From positions 372,001 through 436,000 of the forward strand of contig CALOEL010000014.1 of assembly GCA_942492375.1 (NCBI GenBank): a DNA stretch of 64,000 nucleotides, in the 5' to 3' direction. Position numbers and translations under genes: made by a program. The DNA is from JAHEAO01 sp942492375 (GTDB taxonomy: Bacteria; Pseudomonadota; Alphaproteobacteria; Rhodobacterales; Rhodobacteraceae). This document shows, piece after piece, positions 50,772 to 59,109 of the stretch. Below the pieces are notes generated by a model that searched no databases, was not told where the DNA came from, and saw only the letters and a program-made list of their open reading frames with translations. The stretch's first letter is position 1. Every line of letters starts with the position of its first letter.

Positions 50772-51956
50772 ATGACGTTTCCAGAGCGGTTTTCGAACCT
50801 GCCAGAATATGCGTTTCCGCGTGTGCGGCGGCTTCTCGACGCGCGTTCGCCAGGCGGCGAAGTCATCCACATGACAATCGGCGAGCCGAAGCACCCGTTT
50901 CCGGACTGGATCGGCGAGATCATTGCCGAGCATCTGCCGGAATTCGGGCTCTATCCGCCGAACGAGGGCACGCCGGAACTGCGCGCCGCGATTTCGGACT
51001 GGGTGCAGCGTCGCTATGGGATTCCGCTGGATGCCGACAGCCAGATCATGGCGCTGAACGGCACGCGCGAGGGATTGTTCAACGCATGCATCGCGCTTTG
51101 TCCAGAGGTGACCGCGATGGGCAAGCGGCCGGTCGTGCTGGTGCCCAACCCGTTCTATCAGGTCTATGCCGTCGCCGCCGCGGCGGTCGGGGCGGAGTGT
51201 ATCTTTGTCCCTGCAACCGCCGCGAACGGATTTCTGCCCGATTACACGGGGGTCGGCCACGATGTGCTCGACCGGACAGAGATTGTCTATGTCTGCTCGC
51301 CTTCGAACCCGCAGGGGGCGGTCGCGTCGCGCGACTACTGGCGCGACCTGTTCGAGCTGGCCGAGCGGCATGATTTCCGGATTTTCGCCGACGAATGCTA
51401 TTCCGAGATCTACCGCGACACACCGCCAACCGGCGCGTTGGAAGTGGCAGCCCAGCTGGGCGCTGACCCCGAGCGGGTGCTGGCCTTCCACTCGCTCTCG
51501 AAGCGCTCGAACCTGCCCGGATTGCGGTCTGGCTTCGTTGCCGGCGGGCCGGAAAGCATCAGGCGGATCCGTCAACTGCGTGATTTCGCGGGTGCGCCCC
51601 TGCCACTACCGCTGCAGCGGGTGGCCGAGAAGGTCTGGGCCGACGAGGACCATGTCATCGCCAACCGCGCACTGTACCGAGAGAAATACGACGCCGCCGA
51701 CGAGGTATTTGCGTCAGTGCAGGGCTGTGCGGCCCCCGAAGCCGGTTTCTTTTTGTGGCTGCCCGTCGAGGACGGCGAAGCGGCGGCATTGAAGCTCTGG
51801 ACCGAAACCGGCGTGCGGGTGCTTCCCGGCGCCTATCTTTCGCGCGAAGTGGCGGGTGAAAATCCCGGCGCGGGCTATATCCGGGCCGCCATGGTGGCCC
51901 CAAGAGAAGAAATGCAGCGCGGGCTGATTCAGCTTCGCGACTGTCTGTATACGTGA
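50772..51956 (+). CDS. PLP-dependent aminotransferase, class I/II (DapC-like)
   Basis: 394 residues. Fold-type I aminotransferase with MTIGEPKHPFPDWIGEII, YPPNEGTPELRAAISDWV, the cofactor Asp-Tyr segment IFADECYSEIY and the PLP Lys in FHSLSKRSNLPGLRSGF. This group is often called succinyldiaminopimelate transaminase (DapC) in alphaproteobacteria; the reaction (lysine and peptidoglycan precursor supply) is inferred. It lies 14 bp before ftsK, an order common in Rhodobacteraceae, which suits cell wall and division functions. An ATG with GAGGC upstream starts the frame. Confidence 0.87.
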   Translation: MTFPERFSNLPEYAFPRVRRLLDARSPGGEVIHMTIGEPKHPFPDWIGEIIAEHLPEFGLYPPNEGTPELRAAISDWVQRRYGIPLDADSQIMALNGTREGLFNACIALCPEVTAMGKRPVVLVPNPFYQVYAVAAAAVGAECIFVPATAANGFLPDYTGVGHDVLDRTEIVYVCSPSNPQGAVASRDYWRDLFELAERHDFRIFADECYSEIYRDTPPTGALEVAAQLGADPERVLAFHSLSKRSNLPGLRSGFVAGGPESIRRIRQLRDFAGAPLPLPLQRVAEKVWADEDHVIANRALYREKYDAADEVFASVQGCAAPEAGFFLWLPVEDGEAAALKLWTETGVRVLPGAYLSREVAGENPGAGYIRAAMVAPREEMQRGLIQLRDCLYT

Positions 51957-51970
51957 GGAAACAGGTAACA

Positions 51971-54847
51971 ATGGCATCCTATCAAGCTCGGCAGCGCGAT
52001 CCGCTACTCGACAGCAACACCCAGGCGATCCTGGAACGCCGCGGCAAGGAATTGCTGGGCGCCGGACTGCTGGCGGCGGGCGTGATGATTGCGATGATCC
52101 TCGCCTCCTATACGCCGGAAGACCCAAGTTGGCTGTCGGCCACCGACGAGCCCGCGCGCAACCTGATGGGCAAGCTCGGAGCTTCCATCGCGTCGCCGCT
52201 TTACATCATTGCCGGTGTCGCGTCCTGGGGGATCGCGGCGGTTTTCGCGGCTTGGGGCGTGCGCTTTCTGCTGCACCGCGGGGAAGAGAGATCCTTCGGT
52301 CGCGTGATCTTTGCCCCCATCGCCGTGGCCCTCGCCGCGGTCTATGCCTCGACCCACGTGCCCGGTGCGGATTGGGGCCATTCCTTCGGGCTGGGCGGGC
52401 TTTTCGGCGATACCGTGCTGGGGGCGATCCTGGGCGTCGTGCCGATCACGGCGACTCTGGGGCTGAAGATCATGGCCCTGCTGATGGCGGCGGGAATGCT
52501 GACAATGGCGCTGTTCGTGCTGGGCTTCACGCGCACTGAATTGCGCGGCATAGGACGGTTTCTCGGGATCGGCGTCATCATGGCCTATGCGCTGTTGCTG
52601 CGGCTGATGGGCAAGGGTGCCCTCGGTGCTTTGCGCGCTGCCCAGCATTTGCGCGAAGGCAAGGCCGCGCGTCGGGTAGAGCGCGAGGAGTTGCGGGCGG
52701 ATGCTGTCAGCATGATGTCGGCCGGGAGTTCGTACTCCGTCGCCACTGAACCGATGGTCAGACGTCCGGTAGAGACCGAACCGACCCTCACGGCGCGGCC
52801 CACGCTCAGGGCCGAACCTTCGGTCACCGCGCCGAAATTTGCCGGATTCGCCAGACCGCCCGCTGTCCCGAAGCAGGGTCTTCTGGCGCGAATGCCCGGT
52901 CTGTTGAAGCGGACGCCGCCGGCACCCGAGCCAAAAGAGGAACTGCGTCTTGCCACGGATGACGGCTTTGGCGATCCCCGGATAAAGGCCAAGATCGCCG
53001 ACGCGCTGCGCAACCGCGCGGGTAAGGTGCCGGTGCGCCCGGCCGCGAGCCGCAGCGAACCCCCTGTCGCCGGTCGCGCCACATCTACGATGCTTCTGTC
53101 GGACCCCACCGTGCCCGGCGCCGCGCGGACCACGCCCGCCGACGCGCAGGCTCCGGATGACAGTTTCGCGGATCCCTTCCTTGACGACGGGCCGGACGAT
53201 TACGACTACATGCCGCAGGAAGTGCCGATCCCCGATCCCAAGAAAGTCGTGGAGCATGCGGCGCGCAGGCCCATCCAACCCTCTCGGCAAGCCCAGGCAG
53301 AGGCGCAGCCCGCGCTGAAGTTCGAGGAGACCCAGAACGAGTACGAAACCCCGCCGCTCAACCTTCTGAGCAACCCCGAAACCGTCAAGCGGCACCACCT
53401 GTCGGACGAGGCGCTGGAAGAGAATGCGCGGATGCTCGAATCCGTGCTGGATGACTACGGCGTGAAGGGCGAGATCGTCAGCGTCCGTCCGGGCCCTGTC
53501 GTGACGATGTACGAACTCGAACCCGCGCCGGGGCTGAAAGCCAGCCGCGTGATCGGCCTTGCCGACGACATCGCACGGTCGATGTCGGCGTTGTCTGCGC
53601 GTGTCTCGACCGTGCCGGGCCGCTCGGTGATCGGGATCGAACTTCCGAACGCACACCGCGAAAAGGTCGTGCTGCGCGAGATCCTTGGCGCGCGTGATTT
53701 CGGCGATACAAACATGCGCCTGCCCTTGGCCCTGGGCAAGGATATCGGCGGCGATCCGATCGTGGCGAACCTTGCCAAGATGCCGCACCTTCTGATCGCG
53801 GGCACCACCGGCTCTGGCAAGTCCGTCGCCATCAACACGATGATCCTGTCGCTCCTTTACAAGCTGACGCCGGATGAATGCCGCCTGATCATGATCGACC
53901 CGAAGATGCTGGAACTGTCGGTCTATGACGGCATCCCGCACCTGCTGTCCCCCGTCGTTACCGATCCGAAAAAGGCGGTCGTCGCCCTGAAATGGGTCGT
54001 GGGAGAGATGGAGGACCGCTACCGCAAGATGTCCAAGATGGGCGTGCGCAACATTGAAGGCTTCAACGGCCGCGTGCGCGATGCCCTTGCCAAGAACGAG
54101 ATGTTCAAGCGCACGGTGCAGACCGGCTTTGACGACGAAACCGGCGAACCGGTATTCGAGACCGAACAGTTCCAGCCCGAAACCATCCCCTACATCGTTG
54201 TCATCGTCGACGAGATGGCCGATCTGATGATGGTCGCGGGCAAGGAGATTGAGGCGTGCATCCAGCGCCTTGCGCAGATGGCGCGGGCAAGCGGAATCCA
54301 CCTGATCATGGCCACGCAGCGCCCCTCGGTCGATGTCATCACCGGCACGATCAAGGCCAACTTTCCGACCCGGATCAGCTTCCAGGTCACCTCGAAGATC
54401 GACAGTCGCACCATTCTGGGTGAGCAGGGGGCAGAGCAGCTTCTGGGCATGGGCGACATGCTGTTTATGGCGGGCGGCGCGCGTATCACCCGGGTCCACG
54501 GCCCGTTCGTAAGTGATGAGGAAGTGGAAGAGATCGTCAACTTCCTGAAGAGTTTCGGTCCGCCATCCTACATGAACGGCGTCACCGAAGGGCCAGACGA
54601 AGACAAGGAAAGTGATATCGATCTGGTTCTTGGCCTTGGCGGCAACACCGATGGCGACGATGCGCTTTACGACCAGGCGGTTCAGATCGTCGTCAAGGAT
54701 CGCAAATGCTCGACCTCCTACATCCAGCGAAAGCTGGCGATCGGCTATAACAAGGCCGCGCGCCTGGTAGAGCAGATGGAAGATAGCGGCCTCGTCAGTT
54801 CGGCAAACCATGTCGGAAAGCGCGAGATCCTGGTGCCGGAACAGTAA
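51971..54847 (+). CDS. ftsK: DNA translocase FtsK
   Basis: 958 residues. Four N-terminal membrane segments within residues about 30-205, a Pro/Ala-rich linker to about 450, then the alpha/beta motor with Walker A GTTGSGK at 611-617, Walker B VIVDEMADLM, and the gamma winged helix (YDQAVQIVVKDRKCSTSYI, then KLAIGYNKAARLVEQME) near the C-terminus. FtsK anchors to the division septum and moves chromosome ends to XerCD at dif. The ATG at 51971 is preceded by ACAGG. lolA follows 68 bp downstream. Confidence 0.96.
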   Translation: MASYQARQRDPLLDSNTQAILERRGKELLGAGLLAAGVMIAMILASYTPEDPSWLSATDEPARNLMGKLGASIASPLYIIAGVASWGIAAVFAAWGVRFLLHRGEERSFGRVIFAPIAVALAAVYASTHVPGADWGHSFGLGGLFGDTVLGAILGVVPITATLGLKIMALLMAAGMLTMALFVLGFTRTELRGIGRFLGIGVIMAYALLLRLMGKGALGALRAAQHLREGKAARRVEREELRADAVSMMSAGSSYSVATEPMVRRPVETEPTLTARPTLRAEPSVTAPKFAGFARPPAVPKQGLLARMPGLLKRTPPAPEPKEELRLATDDGFGDPRIKAKIADALRNRAGKVPVRPAASRSEPPVAGRATSTMLLSDPTVPGAARTTPADAQAPDDSFADPFLDDGPDDYDYMPQEVPIPDPKKVVEHAARRPIQPSRQAQAEAQPALKFEETQNEYETPPLNLLSNPETVKRHHLSDEALEENARMLESVLDDYGVKGEIVSVRPGPVVTMYELEPAPGLKASRVIGLADDIARSMSALSARVSTVPGRSVIGIELPNAHREKVVLREILGARDFGDTNMRLPLALGKDIGGDPIVANLAKMPHLLIAGTTGSGKSVAINTMILSLLYKLTPDECRLIMIDPKMLELSVYDGIPHLLSPVVTDPKKAVVALKWVVGEMEDRYRKMSKMGVRNIEGFNGRVRDALAKNEMFKRTVQTGFDDETGEPVFETEQFQPETIPYIVVIVDEMADLMMVAGKEIEACIQRLAQMARASGIHLIMATQRPSVDVITGTIKANFPTRISFQVTSKIDSRTILGEQGAEQLLGMGDMLFMAGGARITRVHGPFVSDEEVEEIVNFLKSFGPPSYMNGVTEGPDEDKESDIDLVLGLGGNTDGDDALYDQAVQIVVKDRKCSTSYIQRKLAIGYNKAARLVEQMEDSGLVSSANHVGKREILVPEQ

Positions 54848-54915
54848 CGCGCGACTCGCCGCCTTGTGAGCAAATGACAGGTGCAGCGGGGCCGAACAGT
54901 TGCTAGACAGATCGC

Positions 54916-55518
54916 ATGAGATATTTGCGCCTGATCCTAGCCCCGCTGCTGCTCCTCGTCATGGTTCTTCCGGCGAGTGCAGCAAAACTGTCGCTGAACG
55001 AGATTTCGGCCTATCTGAACAGCATGAAGACCGCCGAGGCGGAATTCACGCAGATCAACGGGGACGGAACGATTTCGACGGGGCGCATCTTCATCAATCG
55101 CCCGGGGCGGATAAGGTTCGACTACAACCCGCCCGACAAAAACCTTGTCATTGCAGGGGCTGGTGAGGTCGCGGTCTTCGATGCCAAATCCAACACGACG
55201 GCCGAACGCTTTCCGCTGGCCAGCACGCCCTTGGGGATCATCCTGAAGCCCACGGTCAACCTCGGTCAGGCGCGGATGGTTGTCGCCCATACCTCGGACG
55301 GACCCAGCACGACGGTGACCGCGCAGGACCCCGATCATCCCGAATACGGCAACATCCAGCTGGTATTCACGGCAAACCCGGTCGAGTTGCGGCAATGGGT
55401 CGTCACCGACGCCTCGGGTCAGCAGACTACCGTCGTGCTGGGCGAACTCGCTACTGGCACCAGCATGAGTCCGCGCATGTTCGACATCGAGGCTCACTTG
55501 CGCGGACGTGGCTACTGA
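54916..55518 (+). CDS. lolA: Outer membrane lipoprotein carrier protein LolA
   Basis: 200 residues. Signal peptide (LRLILAPLLLLVMVLPASAA) cleaved near residue 23. The LolA core is seen in LNSMKTAEAEFTQINGDG, GRIFINRPGRIRFDYNPPDK and LVIAGAGEVAVFDAKSNT. It carries lipoproteins across the periplasm from LolCDE to the outer membrane. It follows ftsK as in many alphaproteobacteria. Its stop abuts the stop of the convergent lytic transglycosylase gene with no gap. Confidence 0.92.
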   Translation: MRYLRLILAPLLLLVMVLPASAAKLSLNEISAYLNSMKTAEAEFTQINGDGTISTGRIFINRPGRIRFDYNPPDKNLVIAGAGEVAVFDAKSNTTAERFPLASTPLGIILKPTVNLGQARMVVAHTSDGPSTTVTAQDPDHPEYGNIQLVFTANPVELRQWVVTDASGQQTTVVLGELATGTSMSPRMFDIEAHLRGRGY

Positions 55519-56103
55519 TCACGCCTTGCCGCAGGAAATCAGTTGCGCATGGTAATCCAGCGAGCGCTGTCCGACCTCGCCCGCGATCCGCATCAGCCAG
55601 GATTTTGACCTGTAACTGCCACGCGCATAGCCGGTGCGGCCTTCGTGATAAGCGAGATACTGATTCTGCGCGTCGGTCAGGGGAATGCCCAATGACCTGG
55701 ATGTTTCGGCCATGTACCAGCCCATGAAATCCGTCGCATCGTCGATATCGTCGCGCTTTGCCCGCCGGTTGCGGGTCGAGGAACGATACTCGTCCCAGGT
55801 GCCGTCCAGCGCCTGGCTATAGCCATAGGCCGACGATTGCCGCCCCATCGGAATGATGCCAAGCGCGAATTGATGCGGCGTCCGGGCGTTGCCGATGAAT
55901 TTGCTCTCTTGGTAGATCGTGGCCATCTGAACGGCGACCGGCACGCCATATTTGCGTTCGGACCGCTTCATTGCCTTCAGGTATTTCGGGCGCTGATCGA
56001 CGATGCTGCAGGCGTCGTGAAGGTTCCTCGGCGCGGAGTAGTTTCCGCTGCCGCAGGCGGCCACCAGAATCAACAAGGTCGTCGCGCGAAGAAGTCTGCT
56101 CAT
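55519..56103 (-). CDS. Lytic transglycosylase (SLT-like) lipoprotein
   Basis: 194 residues from the ATG at 56103. Lipobox LVAAC (Cys17), so a membrane-anchored lipoprotein. The SLT-type core has catalytic Glu E66 in ATIYQESKFIGNAR, then MGRQSSAYGYSQALDGTW and the closing YLAYHEGRTGYARG. It cleaves peptidoglycan glycan strands to anhydro-muropeptides. An ATG 30 bases upstream adds residues before the signal sequence and is less likely. It sits between lolA (convergent, no gap) and the AEC carrier, 71 bp upstream on the same strand. Confidence 0.88.
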   Translation of the reverse strand: MSRLLRATTLLILVAACGSGNYSAPRNLHDACSIVDQRPKYLKAMKRSERKYGVPVAVQMATIYQESKFIGNARTPHQFALGIIPMGRQSSAYGYSQALDGTWDEYRSSTRNRRAKRDDIDDATDFMGWYMAETSRSLGIPLTDAQNQYLAYHEGRTGYARGSYRSKSWLMRIAGEVGQRSLDYHAQLISCGKA

Positions 56104-56174
56104 CTGCCCCTCGCTTATTATTGTGCCGAACATAGCTGAATCGGACCGCGGGGTGAACGGAAAATCTTAACCCG

Positions 56175-57056
56175 TCAGATCACAAAAGCCAGAATCACCG
56201 GCAGGGTGACGACCGAGATCAGTGTCGAGATCACGACGACGCCGGCAACCGAATCGGCGTCCGCACCGTATTTTTCCGCCAGAAGATAGCTTGTGACCGC
56301 GACCGGCGTCGAAATCTGTAGCACCAGAACCCCGAAGGGCATCGGTGCAAGACCGAACCAAAGCCCCACGGCCCAAGCGATTGCGGCGCAAAAGGCGACC
56401 TTAATCGCCGACAGCAGGATAGGCAGGCCCAGTCGCCCCGGCGTCAGCCGCGCCAGCGCCACTCCAAGCGTGATCAGCATAAGCGGAATCGCCATCTGGC
56501 CGATCAGGGTCAGCGCATTGGTCAGAAACAGTGGAGTCTCCCACCCCTGCCACAGGAAGAGCGCACCCAGCAGCGTCGCGGCCACCAGCGGCTCCTTTAT
56601 GACCCTCAAGAGCGATCCGCCGCCCGAAACCAGCCACACCCCGAAGGTGAAGGAATAGATTCCCATGATGGCGAAGATCACCACCGCATAACCCAACCCC
56701 TCGTCTCCAAAGGCAAAAAGCGCCAGAGGCAGGCCGAGATTGCCGGTATTGCCGAAGATCAGCGGCGCCAGATAGGTCCGTTGGTCGAGGCCCGCGATCC
56801 GAACCAGAAGAAAGGCGGCGATCGTGACCAGAGCGTAAGCGACAACGGATGCAAGCGAGACGGCGGACAAGGTCTGCGGATTGATGTCGGCTTTCATCAG
56901 CGCGGTGAAGACCAGGCACGGCACTGACAATGTCATTGCAAGCTGGGTTACGAAGCGCACTCGGTATTCGTGCCCCAGCTTGACCCAGAAATAGCCGATC
57001 GCCGCCAGAAGAAAGACCGGCGCGACGATTTCCAGCACCGTAACAGCGAGGTTCAC
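56175..57056 (-). CDS. AEC family transporter (auxin efflux carrier type)
   Basis: 293 residues with about ten hydrophobic segments and the AEC pattern FGNTGNLGLPLALFAFGDEG, which forms the crossover of the bile/arsenite/auxin transporter fold. Bacterial members move dicarboxylates or amino acids across the inner membrane; the substrate is unknown here. The start is a GTG at 57056 with GGAAAC upstream. It is divergent from hspQ (84-bp gap). Confidence 0.88.
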   Translation of the reverse strand: MNLAVTVLEIVAPVFLLAAIGYFWVKLGHEYRVRFVTQLAMTLSVPCLVFTALMKADINPQTLSAVSLASVVAYALVTIAAFLLVRIAGLDQRTYLAPLIFGNTGNLGLPLALFAFGDEGLGYAVVIFAIMGIYSFTFGVWLVSGGGSLLRVIKEPLVAATLLGALFLWQGWETPLFLTNALTLIGQMAIPLMLITLGVALARLTPGRLGLPILLSAIKVAFCAAIAWAVGLWFGLAPMPFGVLVLQISTPVAVTSYLLAEKYGADADSVAGVVVISTLISVVTLPVILAFVI

Positions 57057-57140
57057 AGTTTGTTTCCAGAAATTTTGGTTTGTTGCATGGACATAACCCC
57101 GATCGCGGGTCTAATACCAAGGGGTAAGGGTGACAATGCG

Positions 57141-57467
57141 ATGTTGAAGACGCGCGCGAAATATCATCTCGGCCAGGTCGTGCGCCACCGCAAGCACCCC
57201 TTTCGAGGGGTGGTTTTTGACGTGGATGCCATGTTCTCGAACACCGATGAATGGTACGCTGCGATCCCCGAAGACAGCCGTCCGATCAAGGACCAGCCGT
57301 TCTATCACCTTCTGGCGGAGAACGACCAAAGCTATTACGTGGCCTATGTGTCGGAACAGAACCTCGTTCCCGACTATTCTGGTGAGCCTGTCGACCATCC
57401 CGACCTGCCCGAGATGTTCGGGGATTTCGAGGATGGCCATTACCCGTTGCATTTCCAGCTGAACTAG
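57141..57467 (+). CDS. hspQ: Heat shock protein HspQ
   Basis: 108 residues: AKYHLGQVVRHRKHPFRGVV near the start, PFYHLLAENDQSYYVAYVSEQN (about 20 residues) and VDHPDLPEMFGDFEDGHY. HspQ (YccV, hemimethylated-DNA-binding family) aids turnover by the Lon protease of some substrates in enterobacteria. The ATG at 57141 gives the family N-terminus; one at 57087 adds 18 unlike residues. A weak promoter TGGACA (57088-57093), 18 bp, TAATAC (57112-57117) lies upstream. The stop overlaps the rhodanese stop by 3 bp (convergent). Confidence 0.92.
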   Translation: MLKTRAKYHLGQVVRHRKHPFRGVVFDVDAMFSNTDEWYAAIPEDSRPIKDQPFYHLLAENDQSYYVAYVSEQNLVPDYSGEPVDHPDLPEMFGDFEDGHYPLHFQLN

Positions 57468-57847
57468 CGATCCACCGGCTCTCCGCTGTCGCGCCAGTTG
57501 GTGAATCCGCCATCCAATTCCGCCACCTTCGCAACGCCCATGTCCTTCAGGGCCTTGGCCGAAAGCGCCGAGCGCCAGGCGCTGGCGCAGAACAAGACCA
57601 GCGTCTTGCCTGTGGCCAAGGCGGGTTTGTGATACGGGCTTTCCGGGTCGATCCAGAATTCCAGCATGCCGCGCGGCGCGTGGAAGGCACCCTGTATTCG
57701 GCCGTCGCGATCCAGTTCGCGGATGTCGCGAATATCCACCAGCAACATCCCTCCATTGTCGACGCCTTGGCGGACCTCCTCTATCGACAGTGTCTCAATC
57801 TCGGCCTTTGCTCTGGCCACCAGGGTCTTTACCGGAGTGATTGTCAT
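57464..57847 (-). CDS. Rhodanese-like domain protein
   Basis: 127 residues, single rhodanese domain. Substrate loop LVLFCASAWRSALSAK holds the active Cys in the loop CASAWRS; the fold starts with IEEVRQGVDNGGMLLVDIRD. It moves sulfane sulfur, typically to cyanide or a protein acceptor. AGGAAA lies 7 bases before the ATG at 57847, which I prefer to the ATG at 57862. It ends in convergent overlap with hspQ. No signal peptide, cytoplasmic. Confidence 0.9.
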   Translation of the reverse strand: MTITPVKTLVARAKAEIETLSIEEVRQGVDNGGMLLVDIRDIRELDRDGRIQGAFHAPRGMLEFWIDPESPYHKPALATGKTLVLFCASAWRSALSAKALKDMGVAKVAELDGGFTNWRDSGEPVDR

Positions 57848-58194
57848 CGTGCTTTCCTGCATGGGCAGCGACGCTGCCGGGCCGTCGCACTAGAACTAAA
57901 ACGTCACGAAGCGATATTGACCAGGTCTTATCGCCATCGCAACTCGGGCGGCACGACAAGTAGCGGTGGTCAATAGAGCAGAAATTCAAGCGCTGCATAT
58001 GGCCGAACCCGATGGGGCCGACAGCGAGCAGGCACTGATCGTAGCTACGAGCCTCGGCGCCGCGCATTGGGTGGGGGCTGTTAAGCGCGACGCCGAGGGA
58101 AGCTATAAGCAGCTACAGCTTTGTTGTCGGTTTACATTCTGTCGCACGTAAGGACCGATTGGGGCGTTTTGGCGGCAGCGCCTGCCGGTGTGGC
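57848..58194. other. Gene-free stretch with lower G+C, content not recognised
   Basis: About 350 bp between the rhodanese start and the stop of the RsbW-like gene. Base composition is visibly more AT-rich than the neighbouring genes. Two ORFs (57966-58151 on plus, 57795-58067 on minus) have no features of real proteins. No tRNA fold, transposon end or clear repeat is seen. It should hold the rhodanese promoter. It may be decayed sequence or a family-specific intergenic repeat. Confidence 0.4.
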
Positions 58195-58677
58195 TCAGTC
58201 CCCTCGGAAGTCACCGCTGCGCCGGATCGACAGCGAAAGTACGTTGCAGTCCGCCTCGCGCCGGTAATCAAGCCCCTCGGCCAGTTCGCTGATCAGGAAC
58301 CAGCCGAACCCTCCTTCGGGCGCTGCTGTGGCAGAGGGTGGTTCAAGCGGCCGCTGGGGCAAGTTTTCGTCCGGCATCGTGCGGCCCTTGTCGGTCACGG
58401 TGAACCTCAGATGAGGGCCGTCCTCGAAATACTCGATGTTGATGCGGGACCTTGGCTGGCCTGCACAGGCATGTTCCACAACATTGTTCAGAATCTCCGC
58501 CAGCAGGATCTCGACCCGATTCAGATCGTCGTTGGACAAGTTCAGCTTTTCCAGACTTCTTCGAAGCCGTCGCAAGGCGCGGCGCACGTCCGACGAGGTG
58601 CTGCTCAGGTTCAATCGCGCCGGCCGGGCGGCCCTACGATTGCCCTTGGCGGACGACCCGGCCCTCATCCCTGTCAA
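58195..58677 (-). CDS. Anti-sigma regulatory factor / RsbW-like serine kinase (HATPase_c)
   Basis: About 160 residues. A GHKL ATPase fold: NRVEILLAEILNNVVEHA (N box), FTVTDKGRTMPDEN (G1) and GGFGWFLISELAEGLDYRR (G2). RsbW/SpoIIAB-like proteins bind a sigma factor or a response regulator, and phosphorylate the STAS antagonist encoded upstream. The start is a TTG at 58677, coupled to the STAS stop (TTGA), or an ATG at 58668; both are possible. N-terminal residues 1-20 are basic. No cognate sigma factor or PP2C phosphatase is adjacent, so its target is unknown. Confidence 0.85.
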   Translation of the reverse strand: MTGMRAGSSAKGNRRAARPARLNLSSTSSDVRRALRRLRRSLEKLNLSNDDLNRVEILLAEILNNVVEHACAGQPRSRINIEYFEDGPHLRFTVTDKGRTMPDENLPQRPLEPPSATAAPEGGFGWFLISELAEGLDYRREADCNVLSLSIRRSGDFRGD

Positions 58678-59018
58678 CCGGCCAGCCGTGGCCGTCCGAC
58701 CGCTGTGCCGGCGCAGTCATGGATCACGAAGACCGAATCCATCCGCGTCAAGCGGAAGACCTTGGCTACCGTCGGCGAGAAGGCGGCAAGTTCAAGTTGT
58801 CGATCCGGAGCAAGAAGTTTCATCACGGCGACGATCGCGCCCAGTCCGCTGCTGTCGATGAAATCGACCTGTTTCAGATCGAGCACCACACGTGCCGCGG
58901 CGTCCCCCGTCAGGTCGCGCATGCGATCCTTGAAGGCAATCGCGGCCGCCGCGTCGATGCGGGGTTCTTTCACGGTGATGATTGTGGCATCGGGATGGTG
59001 TTTGGCTGTAAGCTGCAT
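58674..59018 (-). CDS. STAS domain anti-sigma factor antagonist
   Basis: 114 residues of the STAS fold. The conserved phospho-site lies in VDFIDSSGLGAIVAVMK, where the Ser pair sits at the usual place. When dephosphorylated, such antagonists bind the RsbW-like kinase and free its target; when phosphorylated they let go. The gene overlaps the kinase gene by 4 bp, so the two form one partner-switching module. The ATG at 59018 has GGGGA 6 bases upstream. It is divergent from the thiolase gene. Confidence 0.88.
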   Translation of the reverse strand: MQLTAKHHPDATIITVKEPRIDAAAAIAFKDRMRDLTGDAAARVVLDLKQVDFIDSSGLGAIVAVMKLLAPDRQLELAAFSPTVAKVFRLTRMDSVFVIHDCAGTAVGRPRLAG

Positions 59019-59109
59019 TCTGGTCCCCGGTGGAAAGACCCTCTTAGGCTAGGATGCAAAGGTTACCATTCGGTTGGGCGAAAAGTTCGTTTTTGAAGGA
59101 GTTGTCGCC

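Noticed and set aside
52004..54811. A 935-codon open frame on the minus strand across ftsK
   Set aside because: Antisense shadow; the composition is low-complexity His/Arg/Asp and ftsK on the other strand has all its motifs.
57795..58151. Two small ORFs in the gene-free stretch
   Set aside because: Neither has a ribosome site, a motif or normal codon use; both are more likely chance frames.
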